Of a stretch of DNA of 64,000 bases, positions 17,591 through 25,834 are shown piece after piece. Numbering within the stretch: the first letter of the stretch is position 1; each line of letters opens with the position of its first letter. The DNA comes from an uncultured Bacilli bacterium (GTDB lineage Bacteria; Bacillota_I; Bacilli_A; RF39; UBA660): NCBI GenBank assembly GCA_934085595.1, contig CAKOHK010000003.1:1-64000 (forward strand). Reading direction: 5' to 3'. The translations under genes and the position numbers were made by a program. Under the pieces are notes generated by a model, which worked only from the letters and a program-made list of their open reading frames with translations, ran no database searches and was not told the DNA's origin.

Positions 17591-18937
17591 ATGGCAAGAA
17601 TGGAACCACAGAATTTAGAAGCAGAGATGTCTGTTCTTTGCTGTGCATTCTTACAAAAAGATGCACTTGATAAAATAATAGATGAAGTTAATGAAGATAT
17701 GTTTTTAGATGAAAGAAATAAATTAATATATATTAGTATGAAAAAACTTCATAATGATAATATACCTATTGATGTACAGACTTTATGTAATGAACTTGAT
17801 AAAAGCAAAAGTTTATCTAAAGTAGGTGGGATAGAATATATTACTGAAGTTATTAATGCTGTTCCAAGTGCTGCGAATCTTGAATATTATATTAAGATTA
17901 TATTTGATAAAAGTGTTCTTAGGAATATAATTAGTACTACTAATCAAATACAGGAAGAATGTTATAATGAGAGTGATGATGTAGTTAATATAGTTGAAAA
18001 TGCTGAGAGAAATATACTTGGTATTTATAAAGATAGAATGGGTAGGGATATTAGAAAATTACAAGAGATATTACCTGAAGTTCAGAAACAAATAGACGCT
18101 ATTGTTGCTAATAAACAATCTTTTACTGGTATTAGAACTGGTTATGGTAAGCTTGATCAGTATACTAATGGTTTATCTGGTAAGCAAGTTATTATTATTG
18201 CTGGTAGACCGGGCTGTGGTAAGAGTGCTTTTGCTCTTAATATAGGACTTAATGCTGCGATTAATAATAAACAGAGTGTTGCTTTATTTTCTCTTGAAAT
18301 GGGAGAAGAAGAGATTGTTAAGAGAATGTATGGTAGACAGGGTAGAATAGATGGTGATGTTTTAAAAACTGGTAAGTTTAAGAATACTGATTGGAAGAGA
18401 TGGAATGAGGCTACTAGTCAATTTGCTGATGCTAAGTTTTATATAGATGATTCAGGTGGTATGACTGTTGCTGAAATTAGAAGAAAAGCACGTAAACTTA
18501 AAAACTCTAGTGATGGGCTTGATTTAATTATAATAGATTACTTACAGTTACTTTCTAGTTCAAATAAGTATTCAGGACAGAGAGTACAAGAAGTAGGTGA
18601 GATAAGCCGTGATCTTAAGAAACTTGCGATGGAGTTAGATATTCCTGTTATCGCTCTTGCACAGTTATCTCGTAGTGTTGAACAAAGAAGAGGGGAAGAT
18701 AAAAAACCTAAACTTAGTGATTTAAGAGAATCTGGTTCAATAGAACAGGATGCCGATATAGTATTATTCTTATATAGTGATGAATATGGAAATTATGAAG
18801 GTAATACTAATAGAAAAATAGAATTATTAGTTGCTAAAAATAGATCTGGTCAAACTGGTACAGTTAATTTAACTTTTGAAATGAATACAGGTTTGTTTTC
18901 TAACTATGCTAGTGAAGAAGAGGAGAATAATGAATAA
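17591..18937 (+). CDS. dnaB: Replicative DNA helicase DnaB
   Basis: This 448-aa protein has the usual two-part layout. The N-terminal primase-interaction domain (about 1-100) starts PQNLEAEMSVL. The C-terminal RecA-like hexameric helicase domain (about 175-440) has Walker A GRPGCGKSAF, the LFSLEMGEEEI segment and Walker B LIIIDYLQLL. A QRRGEDKKPKLSDLRESGSI segment follows, and no intein is present. It unwinds DNA 5'-3' at the fork. AGGAGGT precedes the ATG. It lies between rplI and a cell-wall peptidase whose start overlaps its end by 8 bp. Confidence 0.96.
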   Translation: MARMEPQNLEAEMSVLCCAFLQKDALDKIIDEVNEDMFLDERNKLIYISMKKLHNDNIPIDVQTLCNELDKSKSLSKVGGIEYITEVINAVPSAANLEYYIKIIFDKSVLRNIISTTNQIQEECYNESDDVVNIVENAERNILGIYKDRMGRDIRKLQEILPEVQKQIDAIVANKQSFTGIRTGYGKLDQYTNGLSGKQVIIIAGRPGCGKSAFALNIGLNAAINNKQSVALFSLEMGEEEIVKRMYGRQGRIDGDVLKTGKFKNTDWKRWNEATSQFADAKFYIDDSGGMTVAEIRRKARKLKNSSDGLDLIIIDYLQLLSSSNKYSGQRVQEVGEISRDLKKLAMELDIPVIALAQLSRSVEQRRGEDKKPKLSDLRESGSIEQDADIVLFLYSDEYGNYEGNTNRKIELLVAKNRSGQTGTVNLTFEMNTGLFSNYASEEEENNE

Positions 18938-20423
18938 AAAGGTTTCATGGGTTAAAATATTAATGCTTATGATATTTATCATATTTATATCTTATATGGT
19001 AATTGATTTTGATATGCAAAATAATGCTGTACATGAGTATTATCAAGTATATTTAAATGGTAAAACTATAGGACTTATAGAATCTAGTGATGAACTTTAT
19101 GATCTTATAGATAAAGAGCAAGAACATATGAAAGAAAAGTTTGGGGTAGATAAGATATATCCTCCTTCTGGTCTTGAAGTACAAAAAGTTAATACATATA
19201 AAAGTAAACTTATGAGTGCTAAGAGTGTTTATGAAGAAATTAAAGATTTAGATCCTTTTACAATAGAGGGATATAGAGTTAAAGTTACTAGTAAAGATAA
19301 GAGTAAAAGTAAAGTATTTTATATACTTAATAAAGATGATTTAGATTCTGCTGTTAAGAATACTGTTTTATCTTTTGTATCAGAAGAAGATTATAATGAT
19401 TATTTAAAAGGTGTAGAGAAAGATAGTGATGAAGAAGGAAAGAGTATTACTAATATATATTTTGAGAGTGATATAACTATTAAGAAAGTATATATTTCTA
19501 CTGAAGAAAATATTATTACTGATGAAAATACTATGAAGATGTATTTCTTATTTGGTACTACTGAACTTATGGATAAGTATAAAGTTAAAGCTAGTGATAC
19601 GATAGAATCTATTGCATACAACAATAAGCTTGGTGTAGAGGATTTACTTGTTGCTAATCCTGAAATTAAGGGAGAAAATGCTTTACTTGCGATTGGACAA
19701 GAGGTTACCGTTGCTGCGATTAATCCTATATCTAATATAGTTGTTGAATCTTTTGATACTGAAATTAAAGATATTGATTATGATACTCAAATTGAATATG
19801 ATACTAATTTAAGTGCTGATCAAATGTATGTTAAGCAAGAGGGTATGAATGGAAAATCTAAAGTAGTTTATGCTACTACTGAAACTAATGGCGTTATTTT
19901 AGATACTGTTATGGTTAGTGAAGATGTTATTAGTGAAGCTGTTGATAAAATAGTCGTAGCTGGTTCTAAAGGTGTATATTATGTTGGAGATACTACTTAT
20001 TGGGTATGGCCTACTAGTAAGCCTTATAGAATTGCTTCTTGTTATGGATATAGAAACCACCCTATTAAAGGTAATTATCATTTCCATCCAGCGTTAGATA
20101 TTTCTGGTACTAAGAGTAGAAATATATATGCTATTCAAAGTGGTACTGTTACACAATCATTCTGTGATGGAGGATGGCATACTGGAGCTGGTAATAATAT
20201 TAAAATAAAACATAATGATACTTATACTTCATGGTATATGCATTTAAATAAATGCTTAGTAAAAGCTGGAGACCATGTTGAAAAGGGACAATTAATTGCT
20301 ATAATGGGTGCTACTGGTTCTGCTACTGGAGTACATTTAGACTTTAGAGTTTATAAAAACGGTAATCTTGTTAATCCTTTCTCACTTTATTATAAGAGAT
20401 ATAGTGCATGTAGAGGATTATAA
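18930..20423 (+). CDS. Membrane-anchored M23 peptidase with LysM domain
   Basis: This 497-aa protein has an N-terminal membrane segment (about 8-26), a long extracytoplasmic region and a LysM domain (about 215-265, VKASDTIESIAYNNKLGVED). The C-terminal LytM/M23 zinc endopeptidase has HFHPALDISG and a later GVHLDFRV segment; YMHLNK lies between them. It should cut peptidoglycan cross-bridges or tether other wall enzymes. ATG 18930 follows AGAGGAG within the end of dnaB. rlmH starts at the final base of its stop codon, so dnaB, this gene and rlmH are probably coupled. Confidence 0.87.
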   Translation: MNKKVSWVKILMLMIFIIFISYMVIDFDMQNNAVHEYYQVYLNGKTIGLIESSDELYDLIDKEQEHMKEKFGVDKIYPPSGLEVQKVNTYKSKLMSAKSVYEEIKDLDPFTIEGYRVKVTSKDKSKSKVFYILNKDDLDSAVKNTVLSFVSEEDYNDYLKGVEKDSDEEGKSITNIYFESDITIKKVYISTEENIITDENTMKMYFLFGTTELMDKYKVKASDTIESIAYNNKLGVEDLLVANPEIKGENALLAIGQEVTVAAINPISNIVVESFDTEIKDIDYDTQIEYDTNLSADQMYVKQEGMNGKSKVVYATTETNGVILDTVMVSEDVISEAVDKIVVAGSKGVYYVGDTTYWVWPTSKPYRIASCYGYRNHPIKGNYHFHPALDISGTKSRNIYAIQSGTVTQSFCDGGWHTGAGNNIKIKHNDTYTSWYMHLNKCLVKAGDHVEKGQLIAIMGATGSATGVHLDFRVYKNGNLVNPFSLYYKRYSACRGL

Positions 20424-20860
20424 TGATTAAAATAATATGCGTCGGAAAACTTAAAGAAAAGTATTTAAATGATTTAGTTCTTGATTATAAAAATAGAATT
20501 AGTAAATATCATAAAATTGAAATAGTTAATATTAAAGATAGCGATATTAATAGTGAAGAGGAGTTAATACTTAAAAATATTAATGAAGGTGAATATGTTA
20601 TTACTATGGATATTCATGGTAAAAAGTATGATTCTATTGGATTTAAAGATAAAATAGTTAGTTTATTTAATAATTCTATTAGTAATATTACTTTTATAAT
20701 TGGTGGTAGTGATGGAACAGGTGATAAAGTTAAGAAGAGAAGTCAAGAACTTATTTCATTTTCTGATATGACTTTTCCTCATGGGTTATTTAGAGGATTA
20801 TTACTTGAACAAATATATAGAAGTTTTAAGATAATAAATAATGAAAGTTATCATAAATAG
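20423..20860 (+). CDS. rlmH: 23S rRNA (pseudouridine1915-N3)-methyltransferase
   Basis: This SPOUT-class methyltransferase methylates pseudouridine 1915 in helix 69 of 23S rRNA on the assembled ribosome. The 145-aa protein starts MIKIICVGKLKEKYL and shows the knot motifs FIIGGSDGTGDKV and SFSDMTFPHGLFRGLLLEQIYR, with the conserved C-terminal region ending at ESYHK. It overlaps the peptidase gene by one base and ends inside a terminator. Confidence 0.93.
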   Translation: MIKIICVGKLKEKYLNDLVLDYKNRISKYHKIEIVNIKDSDINSEEELILKNINEGEYVITMDIHGKKYDSIGFKDKIVSLFNNSISNITFIIGGSDGTGDKVKKRSQELISFSDMTFPHGLFRGLLLEQIYRSFKIINNESYHK

Positions 20861-20870
20861 ATAACTTTTT
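20844..20870 (+). terminator. Intrinsic terminator over the rlmH stop codon
   Basis: The perfect stem AAAGTTATC/GATAACTTT (20844-20852 with 20860-20868), with the stop codon in the loop, is followed by a short T run. It ends the rplI-dnaB-peptidase-rlmH unit. Confidence 0.7.
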
Positions 20871-20886
20871 GTATAGAGGAGTTTTT

Positions 20887-21549
20887 ATGATAGGTAATGA
20901 TTGGGATGTAATTTTAAAAAATGTATTTGATGGTGATGGATTTAAAAAGTTTATGAAAAAGGTTAGGTATGAGTATGATAATTATACTTGTTATCCTTTA
21001 TATGATAATATTTTTAATGCTTTAAAGCTTACTCCTTATGAAAATGTTAAGGTTGTTATAATTGGACAAGATCCTTATCATGGAGAAGGGGAAGCACATG
21101 GTCTTTCTTTTAGCGTACAAGATGGTGTTAAGTTTCCTCCAAGTTTACAAAATATATTTAAAGAACTTTATAATGATTTAGGAATTATAAATAATAAAAG
21201 TGGTAATTTAAGTAAATGGTCTACACAGGGAGTACTACTTTTAAATAGTATTTTAAGTGTTAGAAAAGATAGTCCTCTTTCTCATAAAGATTTAGGATGG
21301 CAATTATTAACTGATCATATAATTAAACTTATAAATCTTAAAGATACACCTGTTGTATTTATATTATGGGGAAGTTATGCTAGAAGTAAAAAAGAGTTTA
21401 TAACAAACAAAAAACATTTAATTATAGAAAGTGTACATCCAAGTCCTTTGTCTGCATCAAGAGGTTTCTTTGGAAGTAAACCATTTTCTAAAACAAATGA
21501 GTTTTTAAAAAAGAATAACTTAGGTAGTATTGATTTTAAATTACCATAG
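20887..21549 (+). CDS. ung: Uracil-DNA glycosylase, family 1
   Basis: UNG removes uracil from DNA in base-excision repair. The protein (220 aa from ATG 20887) has the catalytic motif GQDPYHGEGEAHGLSFSV (water-activating Asp). It also has the uracil-pocket segment LLLNSILSV and the DNA-intercalation loop HPSPLSASRGFFGSKPFS. An upstream in-frame start is rejected because AGAGGAG directly precedes ATG 20887. It is convergent with the minus-strand gene that begins at the next base. Confidence 0.95.
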   Translation: MIGNDWDVILKNVFDGDGFKKFMKKVRYEYDNYTCYPLYDNIFNALKLTPYENVKVVIIGQDPYHGEGEAHGLSFSVQDGVKFPPSLQNIFKELYNDLGIINNKSGNLSKWSTQGVLLLNSILSVRKDSPLSHKDLGWQLLTDHIIKLINLKDTPVVFILWGSYARSKKEFITNKKHLIIESVHPSPLSASRGFFGSKPFSKTNEFLKKNNLGSIDFKLP

Positions 21550-22086
21550 TTATTCTTTTTCTATTTCTAATCCTTCTAGTAAAAGTTTTAATTTATATTT
21601 TTTAATTTTTGCGATTATATTATAAGGTAGTTTTTTTATTAAACAATTATATTTCATAGTATATTTATTATAATAAGATCTAAGAGATATAACATGAAGT
21701 TCATTTTCATTATAATCATTTATTATTTCATCTAATGTTTTAAGCTTTTTTGACTTTGAATTATCTTCTTTAATATCTAATATTTCATTAAAACATTTAT
21801 TTAATACATCTTCATCTTTGAATGTAGTAAGAGAATCTATTTTTAATTTTCTTACATCATCAAAAGTTTTACTTTTAATATCTAATTTGTTTTCTATTAA
21901 GTTAATAGCTCTTATGAGAATGTTTTGTTTTTCTTTTAATTTATTTAATTCTTGTTTTTCTGATTTATTTATCTTCTTTAATAATTCATTTATTTTATCA
22001 TTATAGTATCTATAAAGTAATAATAGTAATAATACTAGTATAATTATAGAACATGTTATTAATAATATTATATTTGTTTTGTTCAT
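21550..22086 (-). CDS. Membrane-anchored coiled-coil protein of unknown function
   Basis: This 178-aa protein has an N-terminal membrane segment (about residues 6-26, IILLITCSIIILVLLLLLLY). A Lys/Glu-rich heptad-like region (about 30-70) suggests a cytoplasmic coiled coil. No family is recognised. Its stop codon abuts the ung stop, so the two genes converge with no spacer. A GAAAGGAAAA sequence precedes the start. Confidence 0.55.
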   Translation of the reverse strand: MNKTNIILLITCSIIILVLLLLLLYRYYNDKINELLKKINKSEKQELNKLKEKQNILIRAINLIENKLDIKSKTFDDVRKLKIDSLTTFKDEDVLNKCFNEILDIKEDNSKSKKLKTLDEIINDYNENELHVISLRSYYNKYTMKYNCLIKKLPYNIIAKIKKYKLKLLLEGLEIEKE

Positions 22087-22148
22087 TTGTATTTTCCTTT
22101 CAGTATAAATATTATATCAAAATATTATTATAAATTAAAGTTATATAT

Positions 22149-22177
22149 AAAAAATTACTTTGCGTAAGTAATTTTTT
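22149..22177. terminator. Bidirectional terminator at the gerQ end
   Basis: A 12-bp perfect stem (22149-22160 with 22166-22177) has an A run on one side and a T run on the other. It includes the last codons of gerQ on the minus strand. Confidence 0.75.
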
Positions 22178-22520
22178 CATCAAATTCTACATAATTTAGA
22201 TATATCATTAATATTAAATAACTATTATTTGATTCTGTATCATTGATTATTAAGTTATCTCTTCCGGCATGTTCAATAACACCTGTAAATATTTTATCTT
22301 TCCATTCTATAGAATCTGGGAATGAGACAAATGCTCTTACTCTTTTTCCTATGTTATTTCTTAATATGTTTTCTATATAACTTTGTTCTATTACTGGATA
22401 ATTGTAATTACTATTAGGGTCAGTATTTTTTACATAATCATCATAAGAAGCATAATCTTTAGTTTCTCTATTATCAATATCATTTATAAATACAGGTGTT
22501 TTATAATAACTTCCATTCAT
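22155..22520 (-). CDS. gerQ: Spore coat protein GerQ-like
   Basis: This 121-aa protein matches the conserved C-terminal part of GerQ: EQSYIENILRNNIGK, then SIEWKDKIFTGVIEHAGRD and LILMIYLNYVEFDEKI. In B. subtilis GerQ is a coat protein cross-linked by transglutaminase and needed for the cortex hydrolase CwlJ during germination. The poorly conserved N-terminus is short (about 45 residues). It is a single-gene unit with its own ribosome binding site (AGGAGAG) and terminator. With cse60 it indicates a sporulation ancestry; whether the organism still sporulates cannot be told from this window. Confidence 0.82.
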   Translation of the reverse strand: MNGSYYKTPVFINDIDNRETKDYASYDDYVKNTDPNSNYNYPVIEQSYIENILRNNIGKRVRAFVSFPDSIEWKDKIFTGVIEHAGRDNLIINDTESNNSYLILMIYLNYVEFDEKITYAK

Positions 22521-22623
22521 ATATAATCTCTCCTAATAATATTAAATGTTTTTTTTATTTAAATGTGATAAAAGTGTATGAATAATTTTAGTTATGATTT
22601 ATAATGTTGTTGGGAGGATAAAT

Positions 22624-23187
22624 ATGAGTGAGAAAATAATTACTGGGCTTTCTAATCATCATGTTCATGTTAGTGATGAAGTAAAAGATGTATTATTTGG
22701 TAAAGGTTATGAACTACATGTTAAAAGAAAACTTAAACAACTTGGGCAATATGCTTGTGAAGAAACTGTTAATGTATATATAGGTAAAAATAAGATTTCT
22801 AATGTTAGATTAATTGGACCTACTAGAAAATATACTCAAGTAGAACTTCTTGAAAGTGATTTTGTTAATTGTAATTTACCAGTTATATATAGTGATAGTG
22901 GTAATTTAGAAAATACAATTCCTTTTAAATTAGAAGGACCATGTGGTATTTATGAAAGTAAGAATGGAGCTTTTGTAGCACATAATCATATTCATTTTAG
23001 TAGTGAAGACTTAAAGAGATTTAATCTTAATAAAGGAGATATGGTTAGTGTTAAAACTAAAAACGGAACTATTATAAATGATGTTAGAGTTAAGAGTGAT
23101 GAAACATGTGTACTTGAATTTCATATGAATAAGGATGAAGGTATTTTAAAGAATATAAATACTTTTGATGAGGTGGAAATATGTTAA
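22624..23187 (+). CDS. pduL: Phosphate propanoyltransferase / PduL-type phosphotransacylase
   Basis: PduL exchanges acyl-CoA and acyl-phosphate without homology to Pta. The protein (187 aa from ATG 22624) carries both PduL beta-barrel repeats. The first zinc-ligand motif is LSNHHVHVS and the second HNHIHFSSEDLKRF, with RLIGPTRKYTQVEL and GPCGIY between them. No microcompartment genes are nearby, so it probably acts as a general phosphotransacetylase paired with an acetate kinase elsewhere. ATG 22624 follows GGGAGGATAAAT. It overlaps the next ATPase gene by 7 bp. Confidence 0.88.
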   Translation: MSEKIITGLSNHHVHVSDEVKDVLFGKGYELHVKRKLKQLGQYACEETVNVYIGKNKISNVRLIGPTRKYTQVELLESDFVNCNLPVIYSDSGNLENTIPFKLEGPCGIYESKNGAFVAHNHIHFSSEDLKRFNLNKGDMVSVKTKNGTIINDVRVKSDETCVLEFHMNKDEGILKNINTFDEVEIC

Positions 23188-24080
23188 AAGTTAGTAATAT
23201 AAGTAAATATTATGATGATTTTTTAGCAGTTGATAATCTATCTTTTGAAATAAAAGATGGAGAGATATTTGGATTATTAGGTGTTAATGGGGCTGGTAAA
23301 ACTACTACTTTTAGGATGATAATGGGTCTTCTTGATAAAAGCAGTGGAAGTATTAAACTTAATGGTAAAGATATTGATTATAGTATTTCAGATGAAATAG
23401 GGTTTTTAACTGAAGAGAGAAGTTTAATGTTATCATATACTGTTATGGAACAAGCTATATTTTATGGAACATTAAAGGGAATGAAGAAAGAAGATATAGA
23501 AAGAGAACTCGATAAGTATTTAAAAGAGTTTGATATATTAGATTATAAAAATAAAAAAATTAGAGAATTATCTAAAGGTAATCAACAAAAGATTCAATTT
23601 ATTTTAAGTATAATTCATCATCCTAAATTATTAATATTAGATGAACCTTTTAGTGGTCTTGATCCTATAAATGTAGAAAAGTTTAAGAATATTATTTTAA
23701 GTTTAAAAAAAGATGGAACAAGTATTATATTTTCATCACATATGATGGAACACATAGAATATTTTTGTGATTCTTTAATTATATTAGTTAAAGGTAAAGC
23801 TGTAATAGAAGGTAAACTTAAAGATATTAAGAATGATTTTAGAAAGAAAAATATTAAAGTAATAGGTGATATTGATATAGATAAGGTTAGTAAAATAAAA
23901 GGTGTTGTATCAATAGAAGAGAGTGCTAGTGAATATATTATTAAAATAGAAAGTGAAGATTATATTGAAAATGTATTTAAAGAAATAAGTAAATATAAAA
24001 ATATTACTAAGTTTGTTGTTGAAGAACCAAGTTTGAATGAAATATTTATTAGTAAAGTAGGTGAAGCATATGAGAAGTAA
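23181..24080 (+). CDS. ABC transporter ATP-binding protein (NatA/YhaQ-type)
   Basis: This 299-aa ATPase has Walker A GVNGAGKTTT (about residues 34-43), the signature LSKGNQQKIQF and Walker B LLILDEPFSGLD. A C-terminal extension (about 215-299) is typical of DrrA/NatA-type exporters. The signature has LSKG in place of LSGG, a common variant in this subfamily. It partners with the permease that overlaps its end. The start overlaps pduL, with GAGGTGG as ribosome binding site. Confidence 0.9.
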   Translation: MLKVSNISKYYDDFLAVDNLSFEIKDGEIFGLLGVNGAGKTTTFRMIMGLLDKSSGSIKLNGKDIDYSISDEIGFLTEERSLMLSYTVMEQAIFYGTLKGMKKEDIERELDKYLKEFDILDYKNKKIRELSKGNQQKIQFILSIIHHPKLLILDEPFSGLDPINVEKFKNIILSLKKDGTSIIFSSHMMEHIEYFCDSLIILVKGKAVIEGKLKDIKNDFRKKNIKVIGDIDIDKVSKIKGVVSIEESASEYIIKIESEDYIENVFKEISKYKNITKFVVEEPSLNEIFISKVGEAYEK

Positions 24081-25398
24081 GTTTAATTTTCTATTTAAAC
24101 AGAGTTTAAAAAAGAAGATGTGTACTAAATGGTTTAAATGGATTAATGTTATATTATTAATAGTACTTGTATGTTTAACTAATATTGATTCAATTATTAA
24201 GTTCTTTGGTGGAGATTTTGATGAACCAATTAATATGTATGTTTATGATGAAAGTAATGTTTATGATGATTTAAATAGTGTTATTAAATCTAGTTATACT
24301 TCTGTTTTAGAAAGTTATAATTTAGTTATTAATAAACTTGATGGTGATGTTAATAAAAAGATAGAAGAAATTAAAAATGATGAGAGTAGTGATATTGTTC
24401 TTAAGATAATACCATCTAATAATTATTTTGATGCAGAGATTATATCATATGATTATATTGATAGTGTATTACTTCAAGATATTAATGCTTCTTTGAATAC
24501 TGTAAAGAAACAGAGAGCTCTTGTTGATAGTGGTATAGATTTAGCTTTACTTGAGAGTGTAAATAAAGATGTAAATATTACAAGAACTATACTAAATGAA
24601 GATTTAGATGAAGATTCTGAGTTTATGCAGATGATAGGTAGTGTTTTAATTATTGTGTTTATATTACCGTTTTTCTTCTTAATTATAATGATTGTTCAAA
24701 TGATTGGAGCTGAGATTAATGAGGAAAAATCATCTAAAAGTATGGAACTTATAATATCTAGTGTAAGTCCTAAAGTTCATTTCTTTAGTAAGATGGCATC
24801 TGCTAATGTGTTTGCAATATGTCAAAGTGCTTTACTTATTGTTTACATATTTATTGGTGCATTTATAAGAGTATTATGGACTGGTTCAACTAGTATAGAT
24901 GTTCCAAGTATGGGTAGTGGTAGTCTTGGAAATATAAGTGAGTTTGTTGTTAAGTTCTTAAATAGTGATATACTTCAAACTATTATAAAAGGAATACCTT
25001 TGTTTTTAATAATTACACTTTTAAGTTTTATTCTTTATTCATTGTTTACAGGTGTACTTGCTAGTATGACTACAAGTATGGAGGATTATCAACAGTTACA
25101 GTCACCAATAATGATATTTTTAATGATAGGTTATTATTTAGCAATTATGTCTACCTTATATGATGGGAGTAGTGCTATTAAAGTAATATCTTTTATACCT
25201 TTTATATCTGGTATATTATCTCCAGTACTTTATACTTTAGGTGAGCTTACTTTATTAGATTTGTGGATTAATGTTGGTATAATGAGCATTACTATTGTTA
25301 TACTTTATAAGTATGGTATGAAAGTATATAAAGTTGGTATATTAAATTATAGTTCAAGTAAATTATGGAAGAAGATATTTAAATCATTGAAAAATTAA
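24070..25398 (+). CDS. ABC-2 type permease (NatB/YhaP-like)
   Basis: This 442-aa protein has one N-terminal membrane segment, an extracytoplasmic domain (about 55-190) and five or six C-terminal membrane segments, the layout of the ABC-2 family relatives of NatB. ATG 24070 is chosen over an upstream GTG because GTAGGTGA precedes it. It overlaps the ATPase gene by 11 bp. The pair should export a substrate such as sodium, a peptide or a drug; nothing in the sequence says which. Confidence 0.85.
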   Translation: MRSKFNFLFKQSLKKKMCTKWFKWINVILLIVLVCLTNIDSIIKFFGGDFDEPINMYVYDESNVYDDLNSVIKSSYTSVLESYNLVINKLDGDVNKKIEEIKNDESSDIVLKIIPSNNYFDAEIISYDYIDSVLLQDINASLNTVKKQRALVDSGIDLALLESVNKDVNITRTILNEDLDEDSEFMQMIGSVLIIVFILPFFFLIIMIVQMIGAEINEEKSSKSMELIISSVSPKVHFFSKMASANVFAICQSALLIVYIFIGAFIRVLWTGSTSIDVPSMGSGSLGNISEFVVKFLNSDILQTIIKGIPLFLIITLLSFILYSLFTGVLASMTTSMEDYQQLQSPIMIFLMIGYYLAIMSTLYDGSSAIKVISFIPFISGILSPVLYTLGELTLLDLWINVGIMSITIVILYKYGMKVYKVGILNYSSSKLWKKIFKSLKN

Positions 25399-25425
25399 AT
25401 TGATGTAAAAATAAATAAAAATTGA

Positions 25426-25455
25426 TTGACTTTTTTGAGGTTGATATTATATAAT
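25426..25455 (+). promoter_or_regulatory. Sigma-A-type promoter of a small RNA
   Basis: TTGACT at 25426-25431 and TATAAT at 25450-25455 are 18 bp apart, one of the best promoter matches in the window. No protein-coding gene follows for about 380 bp, but a hairpin begins 7 bases downstream and a terminator follows about 100 bases on. Confidence 0.65.
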
Positions 25456-25462
25456 TTAATTA

Positions 25463-25563
25463 GCGTAGAAATACGCTATAAAAAGAAGTACTTTCATGAA
25501 CACTAATGGAAGTATTTCGACCAAAACCCCCTGAAGAGAGCATTTAACCGTGCTCTCATTTTT
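25463..25563 (+). ncRNA. Candidate small RNA of about 100 nt, target of element integration
   Basis: Downstream of a strong promoter lies a perfect 5' hairpin (AGCGTA, GAAA loop, TACGCT, 25462-25477). A second imperfect hairpin (about 25485-25517) and a single-stranded C-rich segment follow. The last element is a terminator stem (25536-25542 with 25551-25557) and T run. It codes for nothing obvious. The 13 bases at 25529-25541 recur at 39615-39627 in an equivalent RNA-plus-terminator context, so an integrated element seems to have entered the 3' end of this gene. The RNA family is not recognised. Confidence 0.5.
25529..25541 (+). repeat. Left copy of 13-bp candidate attachment core
   Basis: The sequence CCCTGAAGAGAGC is identical to 39615-39627 and in both places forms the 5' arm of a terminator followed by GCTCTCATTTTTT. 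Integration within the 3' end of an RNA gene, with the element restoring the end, is a common behaviour of tyrosine recombinases. The core could instead be the AGGTACA repeat. Confidence 0.45.
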
Positions 25564-25611
25564 TATGCCCATTTTATAAGGGCTTGTGAGGCATCGACTT
25601 TTCTAAAATAA

Positions 25612-25638
25612 TTTTAGGTACAATTTAGGTACAAAAAA
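25612..25638 (+). repeat. Left copy of AGGTACA tandem repeat (integrase arm site or att)
   Basis: Two AGGTACA units 11 bp apart sit within a T- and A-flanked stretch that recurs in the same orientation at 39486-39511 with one mismatch. A single further unit lies at 39682-39688. The paired copies near both element ends suggest binding sites for the integrase N-terminal arm domain, or alternatively the true attachment repeats. Confidence 0.5.
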
Positions 25639-25657
25639 TTTGATTTAAGAAATAGTT

Positions 25658-25697
25658 CATTGAGAAAAAGTGCCGAAAGTGGCAAAAATTCTCAATG
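25658..25697 (+). repeat. Long inverted repeat between element end and Fic promoter
   Basis: The arms CATTGAGAA (25658-25666) and TTCTCAATG (25689-25697) are perfect, with an inner TGCC/GGCA stem around GAAAGT. It forms a strong stem-loop without a following T run. It may be an integrase or excisionase site or a transcript structure. Apart from this, the promoter and the repeats, nothing further was seen between 25567 and 25758. Confidence 0.4.
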
Positions 25698-25758
25698 GAT
25701 TTTAAATTTTAACAATGATATGGATAAAATATAAATGGTCAGTATGAATGAAAAAATA

Positions 25759-25813
25759 TTATTCCACAAGCGGTATAAAATATATTGACATATTATTCCA
25801 GAAACGGTATAAT
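25759..25813 (+). promoter_or_regulatory. Fic promoter with two operator-like palindromes
   Basis: A near-perfect promoter has TTGACA at 25785-25790, a 17-bp spacer and TATAAT at 25808-25813. Two 20-bp imperfect palindromes with the pattern TTATTCC-N6-GGTATAA lie at 25759-25778 and 25793-25812, 34 bp apart. One is upstream of the -35 box and the other fills the spacer and -10 box. A protein bound there would block transcription. The Fic protein's own N-terminal helix-turn-helix is the obvious candidate. Confidence 0.7.
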
Positions 25814-25834
25814 TTATATATAGAGGTGATAACT

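Noticed and set aside
25463..25563. tmRNA, SRP RNA or 6S RNA
   Set aside because: No tRNA-like ends, no tag frame, no SRP apical loop motif and too short for 6S RNA.
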